Part shown: positions 24,963 through 37,981 of the stretch, in pieces | Numbering within the stretch: position 1 is the stretch's first letter | Layout of the letters: each line of letters starts with the position of its first letter | Assembly (NCBI GenBank): GCA_027186245.1 | Contig: CP114497.1 | Location: forward strand, 7,757,501 to 7,821,500 | Reading direction: 5' to 3' | DNA: 64,000 nucleotides | Source of the DNA: Coriaria nepalensis | Taxonomy: Eukaryota > Streptophyta > Magnoliopsida > Cucurbitales > Coriariaceae | The notes under the pieces: model-generated | Told to the model about the DNA's origin: nothing | Databases searched by the model: none | What the model saw: the letters and a program-made list of their open reading frames with translations, nothing else | Made by a program: the position numbers and the translations under genes

Positions 24963-25311
24963 TTTGATATGATATATGGTGTGATAGTATGAAAATAATA
25001 TATATAATTAAGATTAATTAGATTAGGTCTCTTAAGAATTTCTCACTAACACAAGCTAGCGGGCTTGGCCCTTGGCCCTTCCTTTCCCCAAGAGAGCTTG
25101 ACAGCGTCATGGACGCAAGCATTCTTGGTCTTCCTCTTATGGTCGCCATAATTAGAGGATCCAAAGATGAAATTTTGAGTATTCGGCACGTATAAGAATC
25201 CATTCAAATAAAAATTTGAAGATAAATTCTTGTATGAATTCTCTCTGGTAAATTAATCTATTTCAATTGTATATATTATTTTTATACCATCATATCATAT
25301 ATTATATCAAA
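24963..25311. repeat. MITE-like element with 49-bp terminal inverted repeats
   Basis: Arms at 24963-25011 and 25263-25311 are inverted copies of each other, 42 of 49 positions identical by hand alignment, both starting TTTGATAT. All seven differences are transitions. A unique core of about 250 bases lies between them and contains a short open frame on the minus strand with no family features. Size and structure suit a non-autonomous DNA transposon; a clear target-site duplication was not found, so the exact ends are uncertain. Confidence 0.6.
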
Positions 25312-26610
25312 CTTGAAACTTGTGTGTATTTGATATGGATTAATCATCCATCAATACACTTGTGTGTAGTGACAACTCTTGATCAGACCCAGTCAAGAAA
25401 TGTTTCTTGTTTGTTTTAAGCTTTTTTGACGCAGCACCGTTGGCCTTGATCAACCCAAGAATGGATCCCGAAATATGAGGTATAATACCCATGCGAGAGA
25501 AGATATACTTAAAGACACAAATATGAATCTCACGTCAAATCTACTACTTTCTCACGTATGGGTGTTATACTCATATCCAACGACATGGATGGACATACAG
25601 AAGTTTTTTTTTTTTTTTTCTCCTTTTCCGTTTGGCCAGCCTACGAGCTTTGTCTGATTATACACTGAATATGGAACAAGATGTGCATGTGAAGATCGGA
25701 CTTCGGAATCAAGAAAGCTATGGAGTGTGGACCCTATTTGGTGGGTGGACGGAATCAACAAACCTTCAGGTACACTGAATACAGGAGGAGACATATCCAT
25801 TCTCCATCAAACTTCCTACTTTTTTTTCTTTGGGTAGACGGCAATGATAAATCATCCTGTCTGAAAGTAAAGACTACGCAAAATATATTTTTAACAAAGA
25901 CATTGAGGACTTTTCTTATTTATTATTTATTTCTCATCCAATAGATGAAAAGGGTATTACAACACCAAGGGTGAAATCTATCCAACATTTTACCATTACA
26001 TGGTAAAAGAAGTTGCAAGTTGTTTTCTTTAACAATTCATAGAAAAAAATGGGTACCTCAAAACAAGGGCCGGATAAAAGGAGTTTTAAGAAAGAAAAAA
26101 AACAATCCTCTTAGAAAAGAAGGATTGTCATGGCAGACTCTTGTGTAAATCAGACTGCCATGCCCATAGCCCCATAAAAATACAAGGCACCCAAATGCCT
26201 GAGAACTGTCCGAAAAAAGAGCAACCTCGAGAGAAACCGTAAAAATAAATGAACCCTTGGAGCAAACCCAAACCCAGAACCAGAACATCATCTAGTGGAG
26301 AGCTTGAAAAAACACGGACAAGGAACAGAGGCTGGTATTCTCAGGAAGTATGGTCACAAAAAGTATCAACATCCCCCCCCCCATTACAGGAGGGAGCATG
26401 AAATACTTGCAACAGATCTCCATGGGAGGAAACCTGCAAAAAAAAGATGGCCATAGTCCCTGGAAAATGGAACCAGGTCTGCTCGAAAACTACACACTTA
26501 CTACTCACAAAAAGCTGAAAATCCTGAAGACTGTCAAGCTCATTATAACCCCCATCCTTGATAATTTCGGTTCGAGTTTTTCAAATGGGGCTTTGGTTCT
26601 TTTTTCGGAC

Positions 26611-29082
26611 TTAGGAGAGGACATCACACCTCCATAGCTGCTCTATAAGGAGGTCGACTATTCTGTTGCTTATTGCATTGCAGTGTTGGAGGTTCAAGCC
26701 CAAAAGAGTCTTGCCCAATTTTTTAAAAGCTCTAAAGCTCTTATCTGATATAGAAGAGCACCCAGAAACAGAAAGGATTTGTAGATTGCGATGGTTTCCT
26801 CGTGCGAGGGATGAGATTCCAGAATCAGTGATCAAACACTTTGAAATGTCAAGATCGCTAAGCAAAGTGCAGTGTTCTGCTATTTCCACCAAGCTTGCAT
26901 CTGTGATTCTCTTACAACCATCAAGATTAAGCACTTCAAGAGTCCAACCATGATGCTTGGCCATGAAGAAGACCACTTCATCGGTCAGATTAACACAGCC
27001 ACTTAGACTCACTTTCACCAAACCTGCCTGACAATTATTGAGCAATGGGAGAAACCCAGAATCAGTTATTGCCGCGAGCCCTGTTAAATCCAGATTGTTC
27101 AGCTTAGGGCACAATTTACCCAGCAAAGCCAAGCCAGAGTCTCCAAAGCCAGGACAGTTGCGAATGGATAATGAGTGTAGAGATTCACAAGGTGAGACAG
27201 AAGGTAGATTCAAACCTAGGTCCTTAATTCCCAAGCAGTTTACTAGAGAAAGAGCCTTCAATTTAGCACCACAGACAATAAGACCAAACAACCCAAATTG
27301 GGTGATTCTATGGCACTCTTCCAATTGCAGGCTCTCCATAGACACTGCTGACTTGGCAAAGGAAACCAGGCCATTGTCAGATAAAAATGAACATTTACGC
27401 AAGCATAATTGCTTCAAGTTCGGGCAACCCTTTGCCACAACTTCAAGCCCAATATCTGTCACACCACGGCAGGATGTAATTGTGAATGACTTCAAATTCT
27501 GCAACCCATGACCATTACCCATAACCCAATAGCCCCTCTCACTTACATTTTCGAGGCCAAAAAGCATAAGATCCGTTACGGCCTTGCCATAGTGTCCAAT
27601 AACGGCCAGAGACACATCAGTAATATTCAGACCTTGGAGCTTGACCTTGCTTAAGGAGTATGAGGCGGAGGATAACAAGCTCACAATTCCTTGATCACCA
27701 ACAAGAGGACAGTCTTTAACTGATACAGACTTGAGATTAGCACAGCACTTACCAAAAGCCGCTAGACTTTCATTTCCAATTCTCGAACAAGAGTCTATCG
27801 TTATATCAGTTAAATTAGGGCAGTTTCTTGCCACCTCCATCAATGCCTTTTCAGAAATTGATGGACACCGACAGAGATCAAGCTTTTCTAGCTGCCGACA
27901 CCCATTGGCAATCTCAATTAGACCTTCATCTCCAACAGAGGGCACGTTCCATAGAGAAAGAACCTTGAGCGAAGGGCACCCTCGGGAAATGGCCTTGAGG
28001 CCAACATCTGACAGCCTGTGACCATTGTCGCTTCCACGAATTGAAAGTTTTCCCAAGCCTCCACGACTAGCAGTTCCCACAGCAATGGCAGCGAGTCTTA
28101 TATCTGTTGCCTTCTTCCCTTCCAAGCTCCTGGAAAGATATCCACAGCTCTCGTACTGAGATTCAACTTTTTCTTCGGTAAGTCCATCCTCAGACTCTAA
28201 GAACTTGGTGGATCTTGTGCTGCAATACTCATTCCCTCGAATATTGCTTAAAAGTGAGAGCCAGCGTTTTGAAACACCAGCACAAACGCTCCTATCCTCT
28301 CCTGAAGGCAAGCGTCTAAAGATCTCAAAGAGGCATTCATCTGGAAGAACTTCGATTGAGGCCACCTCCTTTGTTTCAAATCTCTCGCTGCTGAAGACAA
28401 ATGGAGCACTGATCCGAGACCTCTTGCGAGAAGGAAAATAGACATCCACACGATGGCTAAGAGGCAAGAAGAGGCTTGAGTCCTTGGGGTTTGCATATAC
28501 TGACCCTCCAGGGAAAAAATCTTCACTCCCTGATATCATGGAGAAGAAGTACCAGATAAGCAAAAATATTCAATAAATTACCCTCTATATTTTAATGCTT
28601 GGAAATAAAATAAACATAACCAAAAACAAAGATCACAACAAACAAAGATCTCCAAATCCACAACCTACATATTTATCACTAATTATCCGATAAAAGCAAC
28701 AAAGTCTCACAGATAAAGAAACATCTAGACTCATGTGGTCAGACTATACTATAACTTAAACAGCCTCTAAGCCACAGGAAATAGATCTACTCAGGACTAG
28801 GACAGAAAGCAGAGCTAAACTCCATCATGAGAACCCCATGATTAGTGTTTTTACCAACAGTGATCTAAGGAAACCAGAAATTTTAACAAAACAACCTGGT
28901 TATCACCTTTCGAATCTACTAATCAGTTCCTAAAGGCTTTTACCCAGAAATCAACCTAAGTCTCCTAAACCTTCATATAGAAGCTACTACGTTATAAACA
29001 AACAGAATACATGAAATTTCAAAAATAAATCGGAACGAAAGGAATCGGGAAAAGTACCACTGAAAGCAAAGAGCTTCGACAT
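26611..29082 (-). CDS. EBF1: EIN3-binding F-box protein (EBF1/EBF2 type)
   Basis: F-box/LRR substrate receptor of an SCF E3 ligase that targets EIN3/EIL transcription factors for degradation and so restrains ethylene signalling in the nucleus. Exon 1 is tiny (29082-29058, MSKLFAFSG) and exon 2 is 28529-26611, giving 647 residues; the phase-1 junction fits EBF family structure. The F-box lies at about residues 66-107 (IEVLPDECLFEIFRRL). Leucine-rich repeats follow to the C-terminus, including KLSIRGSD, CPSLKVLSLWNV, LESLQLEECHRITQFGLFG, LVNCLGIKDLGL and LEVLNLDGCKRITDASL, ending RCDVLS. Reading exon 2 upstream through the acceptor gives a false MLIWYFF start. Whether it is orthologous to EBF1 or EBF2 cannot be decided here. 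In Arabidopsis the EBF 3' UTR mediates EIN2-dependent translational control; the matching region here would be about 26040-26610. Confidence 0.97.
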
Positions 29083-29329
29083 TGGAGCAGCACAAAATGC
29101 CCGGTGAGGTCGAATCGGATCAGCTTCGCACCAAAAAACCCTCCAAAGAGAGCAAAAAAGCAAGACGCGGCAACGACAAAGGCTGTAATCAAGATTATTG
29201 GATCCTGAGAGCACTGATGCATGAGAGAGAGGGAAATTTTCAGCTAGACGATGGTGGAGAAAACCCTATCAGAGAGGGAAAAAAGAAGAGAGAGAGAAAG
29301 GAGAGAGAGAAGAAAGGAGAATGAAGGGC

Positions 29330-31630
29330 ATACGATAATCAGATGTAACCTTTTATTTGCGATATAATGAATCGGAGTTGGTTTCGGTGCGAGTGAGGTA
29401 CACGAAATCACAACCCACATGCATTGTATTTGTGCATGTAAGTTGGTTTTCTCTGTTTATTCATTTTCCCACCCAGTCAAAACCGGAAACCGGATACCGC
29501 CTTTTTCTTTTCCCTGTTGCAAATTTTTCCTACGTAGTTAAGAATTAAATTATAAATGAAAGTTTAATATGATAAGATATGTGTTTAAATTAATCACATT
29601 GCTGACGTTGATCCCACGTCATCTTTTTAGGAAAGCCAGATTCAGTGAATGGCCCTTAATATTTTGAGAAATCTATTTTTATTTTTATTTTTATTTTTTA
29701 TTCTCTCTAAATCTTATTTATTTATTTTAATTATTATTTTTCAAAAACTATTTGAATTAAATTTAAAAATTTAAAAATAAAATACTAATTATCTATATTA
29801 TATTATTTACTAATTCATCAACTAAATAATTAATATTTATTTATTACATAATTTTATTTTATTTCCACATTTACTTTCATATATAAAAGTATATATTATA
29901 ATATTATAAAATGAATACATATCGTATTATTTCTGATTACTAAAATTTGATGCTTTCGAGTTAAGTTATTCTGAAATCCATAAGAAGTTATTGGACATTT
30001 TTGATTGACGTGGGGGCTTAATGAAGCTCTGTATTTGACACCTGACAGGCTATACGCACATACATTGAATCCACCACTTCCATATCATTATTTCTTTTTT
30101 CATAAAAATCTCATTAAAAAAATTATTTATTTAATTTAATTTAATTTAATTTAAACAAGTTGTAAGTTTTCGTTCACAATTGGTCTCGACTTTGATAATT
30201 TTAATAATGTTTCCAGCTCATACGAATTTGATCAAATTGTAAAATCTTATTAGAAATGATAAGCACGTGTGTGTGCGACATAATTACGCCCACTTTAACT
30301 AATCTCCTCCTTAATCCCAGATTAGTAACGTAAATCTACCTTAACCTCAATTCCTCTTATTATTTTATCATAAAATATTAAATATTTGTATATTTCATAT
30401 CATTAATTATACTAAAAGATTCTCAAAGTAACGTAATTTAAATGTGTAGCCCCCACAAAAGGAAGGAAAATCCGACCACCATGTGTGATGGTGAAGACTG
30501 GAGGGTGAGGAAGGAACCGCTCTCCCCCACCACCACCCCCACCATCCTATCCTGCAACTTGCACAAATGAATCATATGGGAACTTGCTGTACAAAAATCA
30601 TGGGTTGAAGTGTTGTTTGGTTGTAATCGTACCAAGTTGAGGTTCAAATTGTAATTTTTCAAAAAAAAATAAAAAATAAAAAAATATATTATTTTACAAT
30701 TTTAAGTAAACGAAGGTATGAGACTGATATGTTACACGGTACATAAAATAATAGTAATTAATATATAAAAATAAAATAAAAAAAGGAAATCATTATCACC
30801 TTTTTTTTTTCCCACTAATTTTTATTCTTTCTTCTACTTAAAACAAAAAAGCATGCATTTAGAGTATCTAATTATATTTTTATTTTTATTTATTTTTGTT
30901 GTTCACGTTACTTAGCACTAATACATGCATTCAACCCACTTGTAATTTATTATATGGTTTTCATATCATGAAGACTAATAATTAATTAATACATAAAGTA
31001 AATAAGAATAATGCATCCCTCATTCACATATTGACATAACATATATACATTCCTTAGGCGGGAGCGCGTTACTATTTTTGTTCACTTGTTGTGTCTTCAA
31101 TCCGTCCACGTTGGAAGAGGTCTGTCCATACTCCACACGATGCTCCTCTGACCAATCATCTCTAAGTCTAACTTGACGACGACTCGTGCCTCCTGCCTCT
31201 TGCTATTTCCTAGAGTCGCTGCTATAAGTATAAGGGACGCGGTGAGGGGGATGAATTCGGTCCAATTTCTAAAGGTGGGCTGGCCCATTCATATACCGAT
31301 TCATCAATAATGGGTCTGGCCCACAAAGCACTTTCGATATGTCTCGTCGGTAGAGACAAAACTCGAAAGGGAGAGGAGGAACAAAAATGGTCATAATACG
31401 GTTTCTCACTCCTGAAACAAAACATCCTCGTGATAGAAACTAATCCACCATATCTATCTCCTCGTAATACTTGAATTATTTCACAGATTTATTTAAATAA
31501 TTGTATATTAAAATTAACTAATCAAAATCTATGTTCCTTTCAAATGCTAATATCAGTCACTTTATATAACAAATACATACTTGCACAAGCACAAAAAGAA
31601 AGAAAAAAAACCATCTTCCATGTTTTGATT
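29330..31630. other. intergenic DNA, AT-rich
   Basis: Starts with the EBF promoter, which is GA-rich at 29280-29325. Then about 2.3 kb with TTTAA-rich repeats near 30120 and a GC-richer patch at 30440-30640. Another GC-richer patch lies at 31050-31440. I see no coding or RNA feature I can support. Confidence 0.5.
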
Positions 31631-31643
31631 GCTTTTTAACGAC

Positions 31644-34048
31644 TTAATCATATAAACCCTCCTGATCCCAAATATCAACAAGGAAATCAATCATTTCCTG
31701 TCATTTGGAATTAAAAAATTCAGGTCAAGAACAAATAAACAAGAAAACTACAGAAAAGTGAACAGAGGTAGAGAGCATCTGGTCAAGCAAAGCAACTTAC
31801 AGGAAGCGGTATGGGGCGAGTGAAACACTTATTGGTCCCAAGTAAACTCTCATAGCTTGCATTGAAGCTGCAAAACAAGAAGGTTTAGATTTTCAAAGGG
31901 TAGGGAAGTACGATAAGTAAAGCCGATTTGTAGATTGTTGACAAGGTCTGTGCGCTTTAATATGGAGGAGTTAATATCATTATATGCTAATGAGATGTTC
32001 GAAAAGAAACCCGTCTGCCCATTAATGATAGATACCACGTGAATGATACTTTGATGCTACTAAATACAACAGAAGTTTTGCTCACCTTATTCGGGGTTCT
32101 CGCGATTGGGTCTCTCCATGAGATGTTTTCTTTTGAAGCCATTGTTGCCTTGTCTCGTTCCAGAGAAGAAGACCTGCATCCCATCAGGTTTCTCCTAATT
32201 AGTGGACTTAAGATATAACAAGATTAGATAGACCAAAGCCTCCCTCCCTAAGTATTTATCATAGCTCAACTTCCTAATTTATTCAAGAGAATGAACAAAA
32301 AGTAATAACATACAAATTTGATCATATGATAGAACCCACAAAAGAAGGGGGTTTGGAATCTCCATAAATAGAAGTAACATCAAGACTGTTGAGAACTATG
32401 CTACGTCACAGGTAAGACAGCAGATTATACACTAAACAGAGAATTAATGGAGCTTGTCAATGATCCATCCCACCATAAACCATATGCTTGTTTCAGAAGT
32501 ATTGGCAGAACAAATGAAAAAATATGCACTTGCCATGGTTCACAAATTCTGGAGGATTGCTACTGCTATTGCTACTGTTAGGATCAAGGGCTTGGTTTGA
32601 GACACTGGACTGAACTGTACTATTGTCCATGTCATAAGTGCTAGAGCTCCAGAAATCTTTGGGGTGTTTTGCTGTTTGAGCTTGGGCACTTAGTCCTTTA
32701 GAAGGATTATCCACTGCTATAACTAACGGGGGTGTAGTGCAGCATCCAAGACAGCCTCTGCTCTGTTACAAATCAGGTTCAACAACAATAAGTGATTAGT
32801 TCCACACGTTTAGTTGATTCAAAGACGATTACCATGAACTCAAAATTAGGAGACCCATTTAGAAGTAACTAACGTCAATCTAAGTATAAATCATAAGGTC
32901 AAGTAGATGCAGCTAATGATTGATGATTATAAGCAGCTATCATCAGATTGAAAAGCAAAACAGGATATGTTGAAAGAACTCCAAGTGAACCTAAGTCATT
33001 CTTCTTCTTCTTGCATATGCCCAAAGAAGAATATGGACATCTTCGGGCATTGAATGTAATGGCGTGTTCAATATTTCTTGACACTTCATTTGTTTCAACA
33101 AGGAAAAAATAATAGCAAACTACTAGAACAGATTCCCTCGTTGACAAGGCTTTAGCCATGCTCATATACGCAAGACCACAATTAAACACAGGAGGGAAAA
33201 AATGAATATAACTCTCGTTAGCAAGAAAGGCACAGCCCAAGATTTAAAACAACTTAGTTCAACTTAGTTCTTATATAAACCCAGAATTTCATCGCAAGAA
33301 CATAAATTCTTACACTGCAAAGCCCCTTGAACTTTTCCACCATCACAAATAGAAGAGCATGAAGATAAGCTCCAGAAAATGATAAAAACGAACAACATGG
33401 TTTCTTCCTAAAGCATCCATCCAAATGATATAGCAGGCAACATCTAGAGTACATAGCTCCTATAGAATCCTACAGTGAACAAAAGCCGCATCTATTGCTT
33501 AAAACCATCTTAGTGAAAGTTGAAGGAAAGAATGATGGATAAGAAAACTCAGCAAGTCTCCTCCCTGTTCATTCGCTAACAAGCTTGCTTGATAAAGAAG
33601 TGAATACAAGTCTCCTAAGATTCCAAAAGAAGGAGAAAGAGCCTTACATTGTACAGAAAATCATAACGGCCCTGTTTGGTTACAAGGAAAGCTGATGAAA
33701 AGGTAGGAGAATCTTATTCGATCTCTTAACTTATGGTGATCGCAAGTAAACTTCGATCAAGTAAGCTATTTTTTCTTTATTTAATTATGTTTAGAGGTAG
33801 GAGAAATTCGCAACAATTCTCTTTTTTTTTCCTTTTTTTTTTCCCTTTTAATACAATCCAATTAAAATTCGAAAATTTTACGTCCTACTGTATTCCAGAT
33901 TCTTATTGGTGCGCCTTTCTGATTTAAAATATATATATTAAGTTCATTTTTCTCATCTTCCACCGCAATTTCTTAGCAACCAAACAGCTATTAAAAGATG
34001 AAGATTGATAAAGGGGGAAAGAAAAGAAGAAGTAAAAGTTCACCCCAT
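31644..34048 (-). CDS. small Gag1-like clamp domain (DUF4050-type) protein
   Basis: Five coding exons give 146 residues: 34048-34044, 32760-32534, 32173-32086, 31867-31801 and 31697-31644. The sequence starts MGRGCLGCCTTPPL, a CxxCC motif that could be lipidated (not shown). It continues DFWSSSTYDMDNSTVQS, PPEFVNHG, LLLWNETRQQWL, NASYESLLGTNKCFTRPIPL and EMIDFLVDIWDQEGLYD. This pattern fits plant proteins with the Gag1-like clamp domain; their role is unknown to me. The first exon carries only five coding bases, so the start is an inference from phase and from MG preceding the Cys motif. Intron 2 uses a GC donor (32533-32532). A leader exon probably lies upstream at 34140-34480. A remembered counterpart is At4g32342. 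Confidence 0.8.
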
Positions 34049-34559
34049 GCAGGCGAGAATCTGACGCAGCCAAAGAGGAAGTTGAACAGGCTCGAAGTTT
34101 AACATTTACAGACGTCTAAGCAGAGATTTCCAGATCGGAACCCGATATCCAAAATCGAGAGTACTCGCAGTCCTGCATATCCAATCGCTAAGCAGCACCA
34201 AGAAATCAAACGTCAGAAACGCACCCAAAAAAAATGTAAAAGGCAACGGTGTCGATTACTACCTGCAGCTGTATCGCATGTTTCTTGCTCTATTCGGATC
34301 CGATTCAGCTCTCCTTCCTCAAATTGAAGGCACGCAGGTTCGAAACAGCACCAGATCGCTTCTCTCTAGTTCTTCTGCTAGATGTGGTGCTCTGACATGG
34401 AATCGACTGTTGAGCTCTGTGATTCGCTGCGAAGAGGAATGAAAGAAAGAAGATGAGATCAGGTTAGGGCAGGGGAGGAGAGCCCATACACATATCCATC
34501 CATATGTATCTGTTTCCTGATTGGATGAAGGGGAAAATGACGTTACAACCAACCTTCGA

Positions 34560-37500
34560 AAGTTGAACGAACAAAACCAACAGGTAACTTTACGAAGCGA
34601 TTATACCATTTCTCGGATGTAATAATATTTTAGTTATTTATTTTGATTTTGAAAAAAGATGATGTAATAAGAAAAATAATAAAAGTATAAATTAATTGAA
34701 ATATGATTAGTTTTATGATTTATATTTTTTTATGGTTGTAATTAATTTTTCTTTTATTTTTTTTGAATGAATGATGATAGTTGATATTTAATCTAAAATT
34801 TGAATATAATATTTAGAGAATGATATTCGATTTAAATCTGAAATTTAAAAACTAATATTCAATCTATAAACGAAGATTTAGATTGAGTTCCCTATCTAGA
34901 CCGAATTTCTGGTCTATATCCAGATCTCACATATGAATCGAGAACTCAATCTAGATAGAAATACAGATCCAGATTGATAGACATTATATTATATTAAATA
35001 TCAGTTTAAGAATAAAGAAAAAATTTTCAGTCTATAAAGGAAAATGAAGAAATCAGTTGTAGCGACTTGCATTGTTCACACCATTGCTTTCCTAAGCTTT
35101 TTCTTGTAAAATCAAAGTAAATTTTTTAATAGAGACTTTTATAAGCTCTTTGTCATCAAAACACTTGTTATACTCCTAAACATGATAATTAAACAACAGC
35201 TGGAAATTGGTTATAACATATATTACAAAACATGAACATATACATAAGTTGCTTTCAAAATATTGACCGAATCTTTATGATGCACCAAAATATTTATAAC
35301 TATCATTATTTACGATATTTACGGGAAAGTTTATAGCGTAGCTTAATCCTGGTACTACTACCTACTCCGCATACATCACACCCTCTCGGTAAGTTTGTTA
35401 TGATAATTAGATTGGTTGGCTACTCTTAGTATCTACAACATGGAAAGTAAGACGTGAGCTTTCGCTCAGCAAGTATAAACATAATTTACAAAATAATTAT
35501 AAATGCATAGGATGTATGAAAATGTAATATTTAATAATTTTAAAACTCATATTCTTCGTAAAAGTTATTACATGCTTATATCTTACTTTTTCTTATACAT
35601 TCTTATAGTTTTATACTTTTTTTTATTTGGACCTGTGTACGTACTAGATGAGCGCTCGACCGATGGAATGATGGGGGAGCAATCCGATCTGAACTTGCCA
35701 CGGTCTTTGAGTACCTAGGCATGTACTTACATAACTTATCATGATCATCTCTTTATTTGACATCGGCTATTCTTTCTAGAGGTTGGTACAACCTTCAACT
35801 ATCTATCTTGTTTAATTATTTTCCTTTATATCTCTTAATTTCCTATTATGAAATATGAAGTACTATCAACTTGATAGCCATATGTTTGTATGTTATTAAG
35901 TAATTCATGGAAGCAATAACCATAATAGATACACATCACATGTAACCGCAATTTAATTTGAGATTCTCCAAATCACACCAGCCAATGTGAACAACGCAAC
36001 ATTCATCAACAATGGCATACAAGTTTCAAAAATGGATTCCATAATGTAGGTGAAATTTGTATTTACTTAGATTTCGTGCTTTCCCTGAAGGATTGAGTAA
36101 TTCATGAACATTGGGTCAATTATTTGTCTATTCAATCAATAATTTAACTCAGCTTAATAAAAGTTTAACTTTCCATAAGCTTTTCTATTTTGTTAACTTA
36201 TCTCACTATGCATTTCTCATTTATTTAGGAAACTAGTTCAAAATCTTTTATTGTTATAACTTGCTTGATTAAATAAGTAACTTTTTCCAAAGTGTTTTCT
36301 TATAGATTATCATTTTAACCTTATGATTCAAGCAATTATAGTTAACTATTGAAAACATAATATCTAGGCCAACTCTTTCTTAAGTACATAGTAGATGTTT
36401 GAATTTTTTTATCTTATAAACCATAAGTCTAATTGATCTTAAAATTTTGTTCACACTTATTTATGCCTTTTATGTGAGATCCATAAAATTTTTAGCTCAA
36501 AATTCAATCATTTACTATATTTTTTAATTCATTCATCCCAGTTGCACACTTTCAATTTTCCTTCTATTTGATTTTTTATTTTTAATTGTCTAGGTTTAAG
36601 CCCTGTTTCTAGTACTTGAGGTCATATATAATTCTAAAATTTTGAATATATCTCTACCAACATCTTATTAAGACATTGTAAAAATTGCAGCTCAAGATTC
36701 GTATATTTGCTCATTCAAAACTCATTTGTCTTAAGACTGTCTGAAAATGAAACATAACATAACCAATTTCATTTCTCTACCTATATCTTAGCATAAGTTC
36801 TTTAAAAAAATTTCAAGACTAATTTCATTTCAACATTAACTTCTCAATATTTAATTTGTTACATTATTTGCTCAATTTGACGTAGTAGAATAAAAATTAT
36901 AGTTTGCCAAACTTTATGTTTTAATTCTTATTTTTCAGATTGATCATCTAATTATCATGAATTTTGAAATTATATAACTTCTTCGTCGAATGCTGTATTT
37001 TTTTTAATCTTATGTCATTTTGAAAATCATGACCTCTAGTGTGTTCTTGTAAAATATCATAATTTTATGTAAATATTATCATAATCAAAAGTTCATTAGA
37101 GTATTTACTGCTCATGATTCAAATTTAAATTTTTACAAATTGATCACTTAATTTCAAATTTTTTTATCTCAATCAATACAAATCACTTTGGGGTGTTCTT
37201 ACTTTTTATAGAAAACTAAGAAAGTCTATTTTCATAGTATAATTATTTTAGAGTTTTAGACCATATAGATAAATTAATAATTCAACTACTCACACTAAGT
37301 ACATAACTGTTTAAATTTTCAATTTTGCAACATAATGTTTACAAAGCTTATTAAATCATTAGATAATCTTACTTAGAGTCAAGTTTCTTTGAATCAAGCG
37401 ATCTTCCTGTTAGGTCTTTCAAAATTTATAAAACTAAATTTATATATATTTTTAAAAGTTTTATAAATTATACTTAGGTTATTAATTTTAAGATTATGTT

Positions 37501-37960
37501 AAAAATTAATTAATTTCATTATCCGTTTTATTTTAGTATTCCGATTCAAATTTTAATCTAATTTATATTTAATAATCCTAATTATTTTATTTTCCTTTAT
37601 TTTGATTTTTAATGATCATAATTAGAAAATAAGAACATACTTCATCGTGAAAAAAATAAAATAAAATATAAAAAAATAAAGAAAAGAGTTAGATTAATGA
37701 AAATGGGTCGAAATTTAAATAAAAAAAATGATCCATTTATCAAAATTGAGTGAATAACAGAATTAATTAATTTTTTAATAGAATATTGATATCAAGAATT
37801 AGGTTTCGTTTATCTTATAAGTTTTTAAGACCTAAATTTTATAAATTTAAGATAACAAAGTCTAATTTACTCATTGATTTAGAATAACATTTAATTTATA
37901 AATTTATACGTTACATTTATTTAATTTACAGGAACAAGCGTGTCACACGTTAATGTCGTA
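34560..37960. other. 3.4-kb AT-rich region, possible LTR-retrotransposon relic
   Basis: Very AT-rich with no open frame above 75 codons. Segments at 35340-35480 and 35630-35730 (ACGTGAGCTTTCGCTCAGCA; ATGATGGGGGAGCAATCC) are the only GC-richer parts. They remind me of long terminal repeats of Ty3/gypsy elements, and a TGTCACACG motif lies at 37939-37947. No coding domain, primer-binding site or matching second LTR was found, so this stays a suggestion. Confidence 0.25.
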
Positions 37961-37981
37961 CCGAAACGACATGTCGTCAAA

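Noticed and set aside
25018..25203. Short minus-strand frame inside the inverted repeat element
   Set aside because: No recognisable domain, poor composition, and it lies in the core of a MITE-like repeat.
26666..28526. Several long antisense frames within the EBF gene
   Set aside because: They are shadows of a strongly coding exon with no promoter or family features of their own.
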